A stretch of DNA of 61,957 bases from Bacteroidota bacterium (lineage in GTDB: Bacteria > Bacteroidota > Bacteroidia > Chitinophagales > Chitinophagaceae), in the NCBI GenBank assembly GCA_023415275.1, contig JAEZLJ010000097.1, positions 1-61,957 on the forward strand, read 5' to 3'. Within the stretch, counting starts at the first letter, position 1; the number at the start of each line of letters is the position of its first letter. The translations under genes and the position numbers were made by a program. The notes beneath the pieces are model-generated. The model made no database searches, had not been told where the DNA came from, and worked only from the letters and a program-made list of their open reading frames with translations. Below, piece after piece: positions 42,164 to 50,297 of this stretch.

Positions 42164-42616
42164 ATGGTATTGGACAAATTTGAAAAAAGGATCCTCCTGA
42201 TCACAGGGGCTATACTTTCTCTTTTTATATTTTCTATGCTCTATGGCAGAAGCAAGTATAACGACCTGCCTGAATGCCTGCCTTTTGATAAGACCTACAC
42301 AGAGGCTAAAGTGACCAAGCTGGATGAGAAGACCTACCAGGTGTTTGCTGTAGCACAGATGTGGCAGTTTCAACCTTCCCAGATCTACATTCCTGTGGGC
42401 AGCGAGGTTGATTTCTTCCTCACTTCAAAAGATGTAGTGCATGGATTTAATATAGCCGAAAAGAACATCAATATGATGGCAGTGTATGGCAACATCAATA
42501 AGCAAACCGTAAAGTTTGACAAACCAGGTGTCTATAAGATCACCTGCCATGAATACTGCGGCGTAGGCCACCAGAACATGCAGGCAGAGGTCATTGTAAA
42601 CTATCCTGCCAAATAA
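42164..42616 (+). CDS. Cytochrome c oxidase subunit II, ba3-type (CuA)
   Basis: 150 residues. One N-terminal membrane helix (about 10-25) precedes a cupredoxin domain with a conserved WQFQPSQIYIPVGSEV strand, the first CuA His in DVVHGFNI, and the CHEYCGVGHQNM site. The short, one-helix form is typical of B-family (ba3) oxidases, with the other helix supplied by subunit IIa. It transfers electrons from cytochrome c to subunit I. Confidence 0.93.
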   Translation: MVLDKFEKRILLITGAILSLFIFSMLYGRSKYNDLPECLPFDKTYTEAKVTKLDEKTYQVFAVAQMWQFQPSQIYIPVGSEVDFFLTSKDVVHGFNIAEKNINMMAVYGNINKQTVKFDKPGVYKITCHEYCGVGHQNMQAEVIVNYPAK

Positions 42617-42653
42617 TCTCCACTTTTTCATCAAAACGAAAAGCGCGATCAAT

Positions 42654-44399
42654 ATGCAACTTTCCAAATCATTAAGAAAAGTAATATACTGGGAATTAGG
42701 AATTCCTCTGGCCCTATTATCCATAGGCATTTATCATGGGCTCATGCAGGTCATTTACCGTGCAGGAGTGTTACAACAACCTTCTTTTGCCAAGCTGGAT
42801 TATTACCAGGGCTTAACACTACATGGCGTCATTAATGCCATTGTACTTACCACCTTTTTTGCTGTAGCTTTTGGTCACGCTACGATTGCTTTCTTTCTAA
42901 AGAAGGAGCCTAATAAAAAGCTGGCCTGGCTTAGTTTCTGGCTAATGACCATTGGAACACTGATGGCTGCCTGGGCTATGCTGGCCGGCAAGGCTTCTGT
43001 ATTATACACCTTCTATCCCCCGCTTAAGGGCCATCCCTTGTTTTATTTAGGTACAGCCTTATTGATAGTAGGGTCATGGATACCCTTATTTGACTGGTCC
43101 CGACTCTACAGGCAGTGGAGAAGCGAAAATCCAGACGCCAAAACACCACTGGCTGTATTAGGTACCCTGGTCAACTTTATCATTTGGTTTGTGTGCACAC
43201 TGGCCGCTGCATATGAAGTATTGGTGCTGTTGCTACCCTGGGCCATGGGATGGAAAGCTACCGTGAATGTGACGCTGGCCCGCACCCTATTCTGGTTCTT
43301 TGGACACGCGTTGGTGTATTTCTGGCTGCTGCCTGCATACATCATGTTCTATAATTTCCTGCCCAAGCTGGCAGGTGGCAAACTGTTCTCTGACATGGCA
43401 GGCCGCATAGCCTTGTTTGGCTTCCTGTTGTTTTCAGTGCCTGTAGGCGTGCACCACCAATTCTCAGATCCTTCCATTACCAAAGGCGTTAAGATCTTTC
43501 AAAGCCTGCTGACATTTGGCGTAGCCATTCCAAGCTTTATAACGGCTTTTACACTTGCCGCTTCTCTGGAATATGCAGGCAGGAAAAGAGGAGCAAAAGG
43601 CCTGTTAGGGTTCTTTGGAAAGCTTCCTTACCTGGATCAAAACCGGTATTTGTTCGCCTATATGATCTGTGGCCTGTTCCTGTTCATTTTTGGTGGGCTG
43701 ACAGGTATTGTCAATTCTTCCAGTGAGCTGAACGCCGTGGTGCATAATACCTCCTGGCTGCCCGGTCACTTCCACATGACCGTAGCTGGGCCGGTATTTC
43801 TGGCTATTATTGGAATGAGCCTTTATATCTATTCAAAAAACTCGGGTAAAAAAGTGTTCATGCCAAAGGTGGCCGTGATCATACCTTACTTATGGGTGAT
43901 TGGTATCCTTATATTTTCTACAGGCCTTTCCTGGGGAGGTTTGATTGGCGAACCGCGCCGCACTAACCTCGGGATGACCTACCTAAATCCCAAGAATGAA
44001 TTGTTTACACCGGAGTGGGTGCCCACTACTACACTGGCCTTGCTGGGTGGTATTATCATGTTCATTGCGGGCATGCTGTTCCTGGTGGTATTCTTTGGCA
44101 CCATGCTGAAGAAGCAAACTGAAGCCGCCATGCTGGAGTTCCCGGTAAGTGAAAACCTGCACGACGAGAGGCGCATCCCGCTGTTTGACTCCTTTAAACC
44201 ATGGCTGGTAACGATGGCCATTGTGCTGGTGATAGCGTATGTGCCTGCCTTCCTGGATGCAACTAAAAACCCCGGTCCCGGAGCTCCGCAGTTTACGCCT
44301 GATAACCCGGCGCCTGTAAGCACCTCGTTGAAAACTGACCCTGTAAAAACTATAATTATTGGCGATAAAGCTGCCCAGGCAGCTACCGTACAAAAATGA
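42654..44399 (+). CDS. Cytochrome c oxidase subunit I, ba3-type (B-family)
   Basis: 581 residues with about 13 membrane helices. Ligand motifs are intact: LTLHGVINAIV (low-spin heme), FGHALVYFWLLPAY (CuB His and cross-linked Tyr), VPVGVHHQFSDP (two CuB His) and PGHFHMTVAG (both heme His). It reduces O2 to water with proton pumping at low oxygen. The final 60 residues are an extra hydrophilic extension. It overlaps the SCO gene by 4 bp. It probably competes or alternates with the denitrification enzymes for electrons. Confidence 0.95.
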   Translation: MQLSKSLRKVIYWELGIPLALLSIGIYHGLMQVIYRAGVLQQPSFAKLDYYQGLTLHGVINAIVLTTFFAVAFGHATIAFFLKKEPNKKLAWLSFWLMTIGTLMAAWAMLAGKASVLYTFYPPLKGHPLFYLGTALLIVGSWIPLFDWSRLYRQWRSENPDAKTPLAVLGTLVNFIIWFVCTLAAAYEVLVLLLPWAMGWKATVNVTLARTLFWFFGHALVYFWLLPAYIMFYNFLPKLAGGKLFSDMAGRIALFGFLLFSVPVGVHHQFSDPSITKGVKIFQSLLTFGVAIPSFITAFTLAASLEYAGRKRGAKGLLGFFGKLPYLDQNRYLFAYMICGLFLFIFGGLTGIVNSSSELNAVVHNTSWLPGHFHMTVAGPVFLAIIGMSLYIYSKNSGKKVFMPKVAVIIPYLWVIGILIFSTGLSWGGLIGEPRRTNLGMTYLNPKNELFTPEWVPTTTLALLGGIIMFIAGMLFLVVFFGTMLKKQTEAAMLEFPVSENLHDERRIPLFDSFKPWLVTMAIVLVIAYVPAFLDATKNPGPGAPQFTPDNPAPVSTSLKTDPVKTIIIGDKAAQAATVQK

Positions 44400-45016
44400 A
44401 AAAACATTTCAGCATCTGGTTGTTCCTGGCTATAGTGGTGCTGCTTCCTATGGGTGTATTTGGAATAGTGAAGTGGTATGAGCATCATTATACCAGGTTG
44501 CCGGTGTTGGGTGGAAATGACCACACGGTTGCGGATTACAGGCTGGTAAACCACGATGGGAAGACAAGTTCCCTTGCCGATTGGCAAGGTAAGATCACAG
44601 TTAATAACTTCTTTTTTACCCATTGCCCCAGTATTTGCCCTAAGATGGTCAGGAACCTGAAGAAGGTACAGCAATTGTATGCCGGCGACCCTCTTTTGCT
44701 GATCAATTCATTTACGGTTGACCCGGAGCGTGATTCTGTAGGGCAACTAAAATCATATGCCGGGAAAATGGATATCCATGACAACTGGCAACTGATAACC
44801 GGGGAGAAAAAAGAGATATACAAGCTGGCGAGAAAAAGCTTCCTGGTGGTGGCCACAGATGGTGATGGAGGACCCAATGATTTCATTCATAGTGAATTGT
44901 TGGTATTGGTAGACCAGGCTAAACGCATCAGGGGATTTTATAACGGTACCGATGATGCGGATGTAAACAACCTGTTAAGAGATATTAAAAGACTGGAAAA
45001 AGAATACGGCAGGTAA
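44396..45016 (+). CDS. SCO1/SenC family copper chaperone
   Basis: 206 residues with an N-terminal membrane anchor (about 7-25). It has a thioredoxin-like domain with the copper site FTHCPSICPKM (CxxxC) and a His in FIHSELLVLV. SCO proteins deliver copper to the CuA site of subunit II. Overlap with subunit I (ATGA) confirms one operon. Confidence 0.92.
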   Translation: MKKHFSIWLFLAIVVLLPMGVFGIVKWYEHHYTRLPVLGGNDHTVADYRLVNHDGKTSSLADWQGKITVNNFFFTHCPSICPKMVRNLKKVQQLYAGDPLLLINSFTVDPERDSVGQLKSYAGKMDIHDNWQLITGEKKEIYKLARKSFLVVATDGDGGPNDFIHSELLVLVDQAKRIRGFYNGTDDADVNNLLRDIKRLEKEYGR

Positions 45017-45111
45017 ACCTGACCAAAATCATAATAACATCTGTCTGAAGTAATCATTTTTGGAACATTAATCTGTAAGCTTTGTATTGAAAAGAAAACA
45101 ACGCACTAGTA

Positions 45112-45639
45112 ATGAAAAGGAAGATCACTCAATTAGCACTGGTATTGTTTATAAGTTCACAAATAATGGCTGCCCCCCCGGTTGAGGAAGGCAAGGCTAT
45201 TTTTAGCGCCCGTTGCGCCGCTTGTCACAATGTAAATAAAGTGATTACCGGTCCTGCATTGGCCGGAGTAGATCAACGACGTTCTATTGACTGGATCATC
45301 AACTTTGTACACTCCTCCCAGACGGTTATTAAAAAGGGAGATAAGGATGCCGTAGCGCTTTTTGAGAAGTTCAATAAGATCCCTATGCCTGATCATCCGG
45401 ATCTTACCAATGATCATATCAAAAGCATAGTAGAATTTATCAAAGCAGAAGCCAGCACAGGCTCAGAGAAAGCACCGTTTAACAAACCGGGCAAATTACG
45501 CCCTGTATATACACCATTGTCTATAACCAATTATGGATTCTTTATTGGTTATTTAGCAGTTGTTACCTTGCTCATTATCGGTTTATTAATAGCCGTTAAA
45601 GTAAAAAGCATGGAGCGCAACATGCGCCGTAATCAGTAA
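45112..45639 (+). CDS. Cytochrome c with C-terminal membrane helix
   Basis: 175 residues. A signal peptide (to MAAPP) is followed by a mono-heme domain with CAACHNVNKVITGP and a distal Met in IPMPDHP, then a linker and one C-terminal membrane helix (about 142-162). It is probably the membrane-anchored electron donor to the ba3 oxidase, 95 bp after SCO. An intrinsic terminator ends the operon 30 bp downstream. Confidence 0.88.
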   Translation: MKRKITQLALVLFISSQIMAAPPVEEGKAIFSARCAACHNVNKVITGPALAGVDQRRSIDWIINFVHSSQTVIKKGDKDAVALFEKFNKIPMPDHPDLTNDHIKSIVEFIKAEASTGSEKAPFNKPGKLRPVYTPLSITNYGFFIGYLAVVTLLIIGLLIAVKVKSMERNMRRNQ

Positions 45640-45668
45640 AGAGTGTATCGTTGGTTTTCGTTTCAATT

Positions 45669-45719
45669 GTGCTCTACCCATCCCTTAAACAAGGATCAAA
45701 GGATAGAGCACTTTTTTTT
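45669..45719 (+). terminator. Intrinsic terminator of the ba3 oxidase operon
   Basis: Stem GTGCTCTA/TAGAGCAC (45669-45676 and 45704-45711) with further pairing inside (CCTT/AAGG), then eight T. Confidence 0.88.
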
Positions 45720-45739
45720 GCCTGGCCTATCTTTGCCGG

Positions 45740-46426
45740 ATGCATGTTGATATAATAAGTTTATTGCCGGAACTGTTGAACAGTCCCCTCTCCCATTCCA
45801 TCATGAAAAGAGCACAGGATAAAGGCCTGCTCACTGTTAAAACGCACAACCTGCGGCAATGGGCCGTGAATGAATACGGACAGGTGGACGACTACCAGTA
45901 TGGTGGTGGTGCCGGGATGGTAATGATGTGCGAACCTCTGGTGAATGCCATAGAATCTCTGCAAAAAGAGAAAAAGTATGATGAGATCATCTACCTGACG
46001 CCTGACGGACAGACGCTGGATCAGCAAATGGCCAATCAATTATCCCTGAAAGAAAACATACTGATGATCTGCGGTCACTACAAAGGCATAGATGAGCGCA
46101 TCAGGGAACATTATATCACCAAAGAGGTTTCTATAGGTGATTATGTGCTGAGTGGTGGTGAACTGGCAGCGGCCGTGTTAGTGGATGCCATTGGCAGACT
46201 ATTGCCAGGCGTATTGAATGATGAAACATCTGCATTAACCGATTCTTTCCAGGATCATTTACTGGCTCCGCCCGTTTATACACGCCCTTCTGAATTCAAG
46301 GGGTGGAAAGTACCTGATGTATTATTAAGCGGCGATCCTAAAAAAATAGATGAATGGCGGCATGAAATGGCTATTGAAAGAACCAGGGAAAGAAGACCGG
46401 ATATTTTTAAGAAGCACGAAGAATAA
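45740..46426 (+). CDS. trmD: tRNA (guanine-37-N1)-methyltransferase
   Basis: 228 residues of the SPOUT superfamily. The N-terminus MHVDIISLLPELL and motifs YGGGAGMVMMCEPL, ICGHYKGIDERI, SIGDYVLSGGELAA and a C-terminal EWRHEMAIERTRERRPD match TrmD. It methylates G37 of several tRNAs. A TATCTTTG -7-like box ends 4 bp before the ATG, which would give a near-leaderless message if used. The start is fixed by the family's conserved N-terminus. Confidence 0.96.
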   Translation: MHVDIISLLPELLNSPLSHSIMKRAQDKGLLTVKTHNLRQWAVNEYGQVDDYQYGGGAGMVMMCEPLVNAIESLQKEKKYDEIIYLTPDGQTLDQQMANQLSLKENILMICGHYKGIDERIREHYITKEVSIGDYVLSGGELAAAVLVDAIGRLLPGVLNDETSALTDSFQDHLLAPPVYTRPSEFKGWKVPDVLLSGDPKKIDEWRHEMAIERTRERRPDIFKKHEE

Positions 46427-46904
46427 TAAAATTTTTCTCTCACTATACCCACCTACTACCCACCGGGAAATTTAGAAAATCAATTATTGTAAAACAGGCA
46501 AGTTGTGGACAAAAAGAAACGAAAGGATAACGAATTGTAAAAGCAACTTACAGCAAATGATCTATAAGCCTTCTATTAAAAAAAAGAGCCTCCTGTAGAA
46601 ACAGGACGCTGTTGATTAGGACATTGCTTCCCAATTGTTATGGCAATTGAGACGGGAAGCTCTGTAAAACGTTTTTAGAAAAAAAGTGCCCCGCTTAGAA
46701 AAGCAGGGCTTCACCCTTAACCATACGAAACCAAGTTCTTAAATTCTATGTAGAAATCTTTCGATCTATTACTCTATCAGAAGGCGATATAAAGGTACAT
46801 AGCCACTATTCCGTACAATATTTGTTTCGGTGAAAGCCCCAAAAAAATCGATAAATGTAAGGTAGTTCTTTATCGTGCGAACTTGTATAAAAGATTGTGA
46901 AAGC
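46427..46904. other. Non-coding region with three hairpins
   Basis: No gene seen. Hairpins are at 46591-46606 (TCCTGT-AGAA-ACAGGA), 46626-46660 (GCTTCCC/GGGAAGC with a nested AATTG/CAATT) followed by GTTTTT, and 46688-46709. The cluster may hide a small RNA; no known RNA family is recognised. Confidence 0.4.
46688..46709 (-). terminator. Intrinsic terminator on the minus strand
   Basis: A 9-bp stem (one mismatch) around a 4-nt loop, followed on the minus strand by ACTTTTTTT. It would stop minus-strand transcription about 200 bp after the hybrid kinase gene. Confidence 0.65.
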
Positions 46905-49073
46905 TTAATTGGTTTTAAGAAGATTTTTAACACCATCCAGGGCTTCAATACATTTAACAGAAATGAAATGATAATGTTCGTCTAACCTGGAATCATCACC
47001 CGTTTGGCCAATATTTTCAATATCAGATAATACAGGTGAAAGCTCTTCAGACAAACCTACATACCCTACAGTTGATTTCATTGTATGAGCCACCCGGCGG
47101 ATGTTATTATAGTCCCTTACCTGTATAGCGTGCTTTAACAGGTTTAATTCTTCAGGCATCTGCAATTGAAACTGCTCTAATATCTGCCTTTCAAAATCCG
47201 GATCATTACCAGATAACTGGTGCAGGTAATCCAGGTTGATCTGGATGCCTCCATTGCCTTCAGGGCCGGCACTATGTTGGGCATGCCTGGCAATGATATT
47301 GTAAAGCACTGTTTCTTTTATAGGCTTGGAAACATAATCATTCATTCCCAGGGCCAGGCATTTTTCCTTCTCACCTGTCATGGCATGTGCAGTCATGGCG
47401 ATGATGGGAACATCCAGTTCCAGATCTTTCCTGATCATTTCAGTGGCAGTGTATCCATCCATCTCGGGCATTTGTATATCCATCAACACAATAGAATAAT
47501 TGTTTGACCGGAGCTCACGAACGGCTTCAGCACCATTGCCCACAATGGTATAATCAATGGACCAGCTCTTTAATAAATGAGCAATGAGTTGCTGGTTCAT
47601 GATATTATCTTCAGCTATCAAAGCCTTGATGCGCTGCAACGTAACAGGCTCAGATTCTGCAGCCAGCGCCTCGGAATACAATAAGTCAACATCGGGAAGC
47701 TTGTAGGTAAGCTCCAATGTGAATTCTGTGCCTTTATTCAAAACACTTTTCAAATCTATCTGGCCTTGCTGCAAGTCCACGAGTTGCTTTACAATGGCCA
47801 GGCCGAGTCCAGTGCCTCCAAACCGCCGGGTGATCTCGGTATCTGCCTGCTGAAATCTCTCGAAGATGTATTTCTGTTTTTCCGGAGCGATACCAATACC
47901 GGTATCTGAAATGATCATACGAATACGCACTTCCTGTTCATTCATTGCCACGTTGTGCACCACAATGGAAATGGAACCTTCGTGCGTAAACTTCACTGCA
48001 TTGCTGATAAGGTTAACGAGTATCTGCGTCAGGCGCACTGCATCACCCTGCAATACATCCGGAACGTCCTTGTCAATCTGCACGTTTAGATTCAACTGTT
48101 TCTCCCGTATCTTTTCAATGAACATGGCAGCCACTGAACTGATCAAACCATTCAGGCTGAAACGCACTTCTTCCAGGTGCATCATTCCCGCCTCTATCTT
48201 GGAAAGATCGAGAATGTCGTTCACCAGGGCCAGGAGGTTCTCTCCAGCAGAATGAATGTTTCGCACATAATCCTTTTGTTGTTCATCGAGCTGTGTACGC
48301 CGAAGCAGGTTGGTAAAGCCTAAGATAGCATTCATGGGGGTGCGTATCTCATGGCTCATATTGGCCAGGAATTGCTCTTTCATCCTGGCCACCTCACGGT
48401 TACGCTTATCCGATTCATTCAACAGGCCTATGACCCTTTGCTGGTGACGGCCCTGGCTAAGTGTGTACCAAAAAGCTACGATTACTGCCAGTAAGGCTAT
48501 AGCTGTGACCACCAGGCCCCAAAGCCGCGCCTTTCGTCCCGATGATTCATTGGAGGCGGTAAGCTGGTTCAATTTAGCCTGGCGGTTATTATCCAGTAAA
48601 GTGATTACGTGTGATATGCTGTCACGTAATATCTGTCCCTTATGCGAGTTAATGACCTCCTCGGCAGCCGGCTTACCATTCTGCTCAAAGGCGGCCAGTA
48701 TCTTCCGGCTGAATGTCAGTTTTTGATTGATCAGGTTTTGAAGACTGTGTATCTCGGAAGACTGAACCTGGTCATTATTTATATTCTGAAGCTTTGAAAG
48801 CTCAGAATTAATTAGATCGATCCTTCCCTCAGTATATTTCAACAAAGAACGATCGGAAGAGATTACGGCCCCTCTTATATCGCTTTCCACCATCAACAGG
48901 CTGGATTCCAGTTTGCGCAGATCATTTTGAACCCTGAGCTCGCGCTGCAATCGCTGGTTACCCTGGATCAACCTATTAATATTGTATCCGGATATGACCT
49001 GCAGGAAAACAATTACCAGCACACCCACCAAAAACAACCATAACACGAGATATCTTAATTCCGGTTTCCGCAT
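46905..49073 (-). CDS. Hybrid sensor histidine kinase (CHASE3-HK-REC-HPt)
   Basis: 722 residues. Two membrane helices (about 9-28 and 184-204) flank a helical CHASE3-like sensor. HisKA has His241 in NMSHEIRTPMNAIL. HATPase_c (about 345-460) has SDTGIGI and GTGLGLAIV. A receiver (about 490-610) has phospho-Asp in VLMDIQMPEMDGY. A C-terminal HPt domain has His in VAHTMKSTVGYVG. It is a complete phosphorelay in one protein. No cognate regulator is adjacent in an operon; the LytTR regulator at 49508-50203 is the nearest candidate output. Confidence 0.93.
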   Translation of the reverse strand: MRKPELRYLVLWLFLVGVLVIVFLQVISGYNINRLIQGNQRLQRELRVQNDLRKLESSLLMVESDIRGAVISSDRSLLKYTEGRIDLINSELSKLQNINNDQVQSSEIHSLQNLINQKLTFSRKILAAFEQNGKPAAEEVINSHKGQILRDSISHVITLLDNNRQAKLNQLTASNESSGRKARLWGLVVTAIALLAVIVAFWYTLSQGRHQQRVIGLLNESDKRNREVARMKEQFLANMSHEIRTPMNAILGFTNLLRRTQLDEQQKDYVRNIHSAGENLLALVNDILDLSKIEAGMMHLEEVRFSLNGLISSVAAMFIEKIREKQLNLNVQIDKDVPDVLQGDAVRLTQILVNLISNAVKFTHEGSISIVVHNVAMNEQEVRIRMIISDTGIGIAPEKQKYIFERFQQADTEITRRFGGTGLGLAIVKQLVDLQQGQIDLKSVLNKGTEFTLELTYKLPDVDLLYSEALAAESEPVTLQRIKALIAEDNIMNQQLIAHLLKSWSIDYTIVGNGAEAVRELRSNNYSIVLMDIQMPEMDGYTATEMIRKDLELDVPIIAMTAHAMTGEKEKCLALGMNDYVSKPIKETVLYNIIARHAQHSAGPEGNGGIQINLDYLHQLSGNDPDFERQILEQFQLQMPEELNLLKHAIQVRDYNNIRRVAHTMKSTVGYVGLSEELSPVLSDIENIGQTGDDSRLDEHYHFISVKCIEALDGVKNLLKTN

Positions 49074-49098
49074 ATTATTGCTACCGAAAATACGAAAA

Positions 49099-49299
49099 TC
49101 AATTTGCCGGGGTGCTGTGTTTAGAACTTAGAATGGTTTTTTTAGCCAGTCGGAAAATGCCAATAATGGCCAGTATCATTAATACCAGGCTGGGCAATAA
49201 AATGAAGGATCTTTTTTGAGAAAAGATTTCTATGAAAAAATAATACTCAGAAGTGATGAGTACAGAAAGGAATAATATGAATACCAGGAATTTTTTCAT
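49099..49299 (-). CDS. Small two-helix membrane protein, unknown
   Basis: 66 residues with two hydrophobic segments (about 3-24 and 32-52) and a short basic tail. No family is recognised. It is 25 bp upstream of the hybrid kinase gene. A terminator-like hairpin (49305-49322) ends right before its ATG. Confidence 0.5.
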   Translation of the reverse strand: MKKFLVFILFLSVLITSEYYFFIEIFSQKRSFILLPSLVLMILAIIGIFRLAKKTILSSKHSTPAN

Positions 49300-49304
49300 A
49301 AAAA

Positions 49305-49322
49305 AACAGGATATATCCTGTT
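49305..49322 (-). terminator. Terminator-like hairpin abutting a start codon
   Basis: AACAGGA-TATA-TCCTGTT, perfect 7-bp arms, followed on the minus strand by a run of T that ends at the ATG of the small membrane gene. It probably ends transcription from the LytTR gene. Confidence 0.6.
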
Positions 49323-49507
49323 GGTTGCTTAGTTAATTGGTGTATTGTTATAACGGGTACAACACTGTCCGATTGAACTGCAGACATAACCCGGATCTGG
49401 ATATTATGAATGCAGAACAAAAATAACCGTCCCTTTTTGATATTAAGGGCCAGTTAGTTTAAAGTATGAAACGCTTCGATGAAGGGGATTTTAGATACGG
49501 TGAAATT

Positions 49508-50203
49508 TTAAAGAAGATTCAACCTTTTGTTAAGATTTGCCTTATGCGTATCTGCCACCGGTATGCTGGTTTTCCCGATACTGATAGTGCCTTCCTGTAT
49601 ATAATCAATTTTATTTATAGCTACGATATAGCTACGGTGAACCCTGATAAATTTCGAGGAAGGCAGCTTTTCTTCGATAGACTTTAAAGTTGCATGCACC
49701 ACGTGAAACTTTTGTGCAGTATGAACTTTTACGTAATCGCCCATAGCTTCCAGGAATAATATATCATCAATACTGATCCTTTTAAGAATGCCATTATCCT
49801 TTACGAAAACAAACCCCTGTTCTTCAACCTTTACTTCCTCTTTATTGCTTTCCAAAGCTTCATTGGCCTTTTCAATCGCCTGCTTAAAACGTGGTAAAGC
49901 AATGGGCTTGACCAGGTAATCCACTACATTTAGTTCAAAGGCTTCCACTGCATAATCCGCCTTTGCGGTGGTAAATATGATCAATGGCTTTTTGTTACCC
50001 ATTTTCTTAATAAGCTCCAGTCCAGTCATCCCTGGCATCTCAATATCAAGAAGTAACAAGTCAACGGAAGTATCATTTAATTCTGCATTGGCCTCCATAG
50101 CATCGCTGCATTCAGCCACCAGTTCCAAAGAAGGAACCTGGGTTACTAATTGCTTAAGGGCCATCCTGGCCATCTTATTATCGTCAACAATTAAACATTT
50201 CAT
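49508..50203 (-). CDS. LytTR-type response regulator
   Basis: 231 residues from ATG at 50203, which begins MKCLIVDDNK as in the family. A longer frame to 50311 would read through a terminator and has no receiver homology. A receiver domain (1-120; phospho-Asp in LLLLDIEMPGMTGLEL, FTTAKADYAVEAF, YLVKPI) precedes a LytTR DNA-binding domain (about 130-231; FLEAMGDYVKVHT, SKFIRVHRSYIVA). It is probably regulated by a membrane kinase elsewhere, possibly the hybrid kinase nearby. Confidence 0.93.
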   Translation of the reverse strand: MKCLIVDDNKMARMALKQLVTQVPSLELVAECSDAMEANAELNDTSVDLLLLDIEMPGMTGLELIKKMGNKKPLIIFTTAKADYAVEAFELNVVDYLVKPIALPRFKQAIEKANEALESNKEEVKVEEQGFVFVKDNGILKRISIDDILFLEAMGDYVKVHTAQKFHVVHATLKSIEEKLPSSKFIRVHRSYIVAINKIDYIQEGTISIGKTSIPVADTHKANLNKRLNLL

Positions 50204-50255
50204 AATTAAGGGTATAAACAAATATAATAAACCATAGGATGCTTCATACAAAAAA

Positions 50256-50286
50256 ATGAAAGCAGGAACCTCTTCCCTGCTTTCAT
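50256..50286 (-). terminator. Intrinsic terminator of the BNR-protein gene
   Basis: A perfect 11-bp stem ATGAAAGCAGG/CCTGCTTTCAT with a 9-nt loop, followed on the minus strand by seven T. It rules out a LytTR start at 50311. Confidence 0.85.
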
Positions 50287-50297
50287 AATCATGCCAA

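Noticed and set aside
43979..44674. Long open frame (231 codons) on the minus strand
   Set aside because: It lies antisense to ba3 subunit I and SCO, both with clear motifs; its translation has no signal, domain or compositional sense.
45728..45735. TATCTTTG as the trmD promoter -7 box
   Set aside because: It is an exact match but only 4 bp from the conserved start codon, with no -33 box at normal spacing; reported only as an oddity.
46427..46904. tRNA or other known RNA gene in the gap
   Set aside because: No cloverleaf, CCA end or known RNA core was seen by eye; only hairpins are reported.
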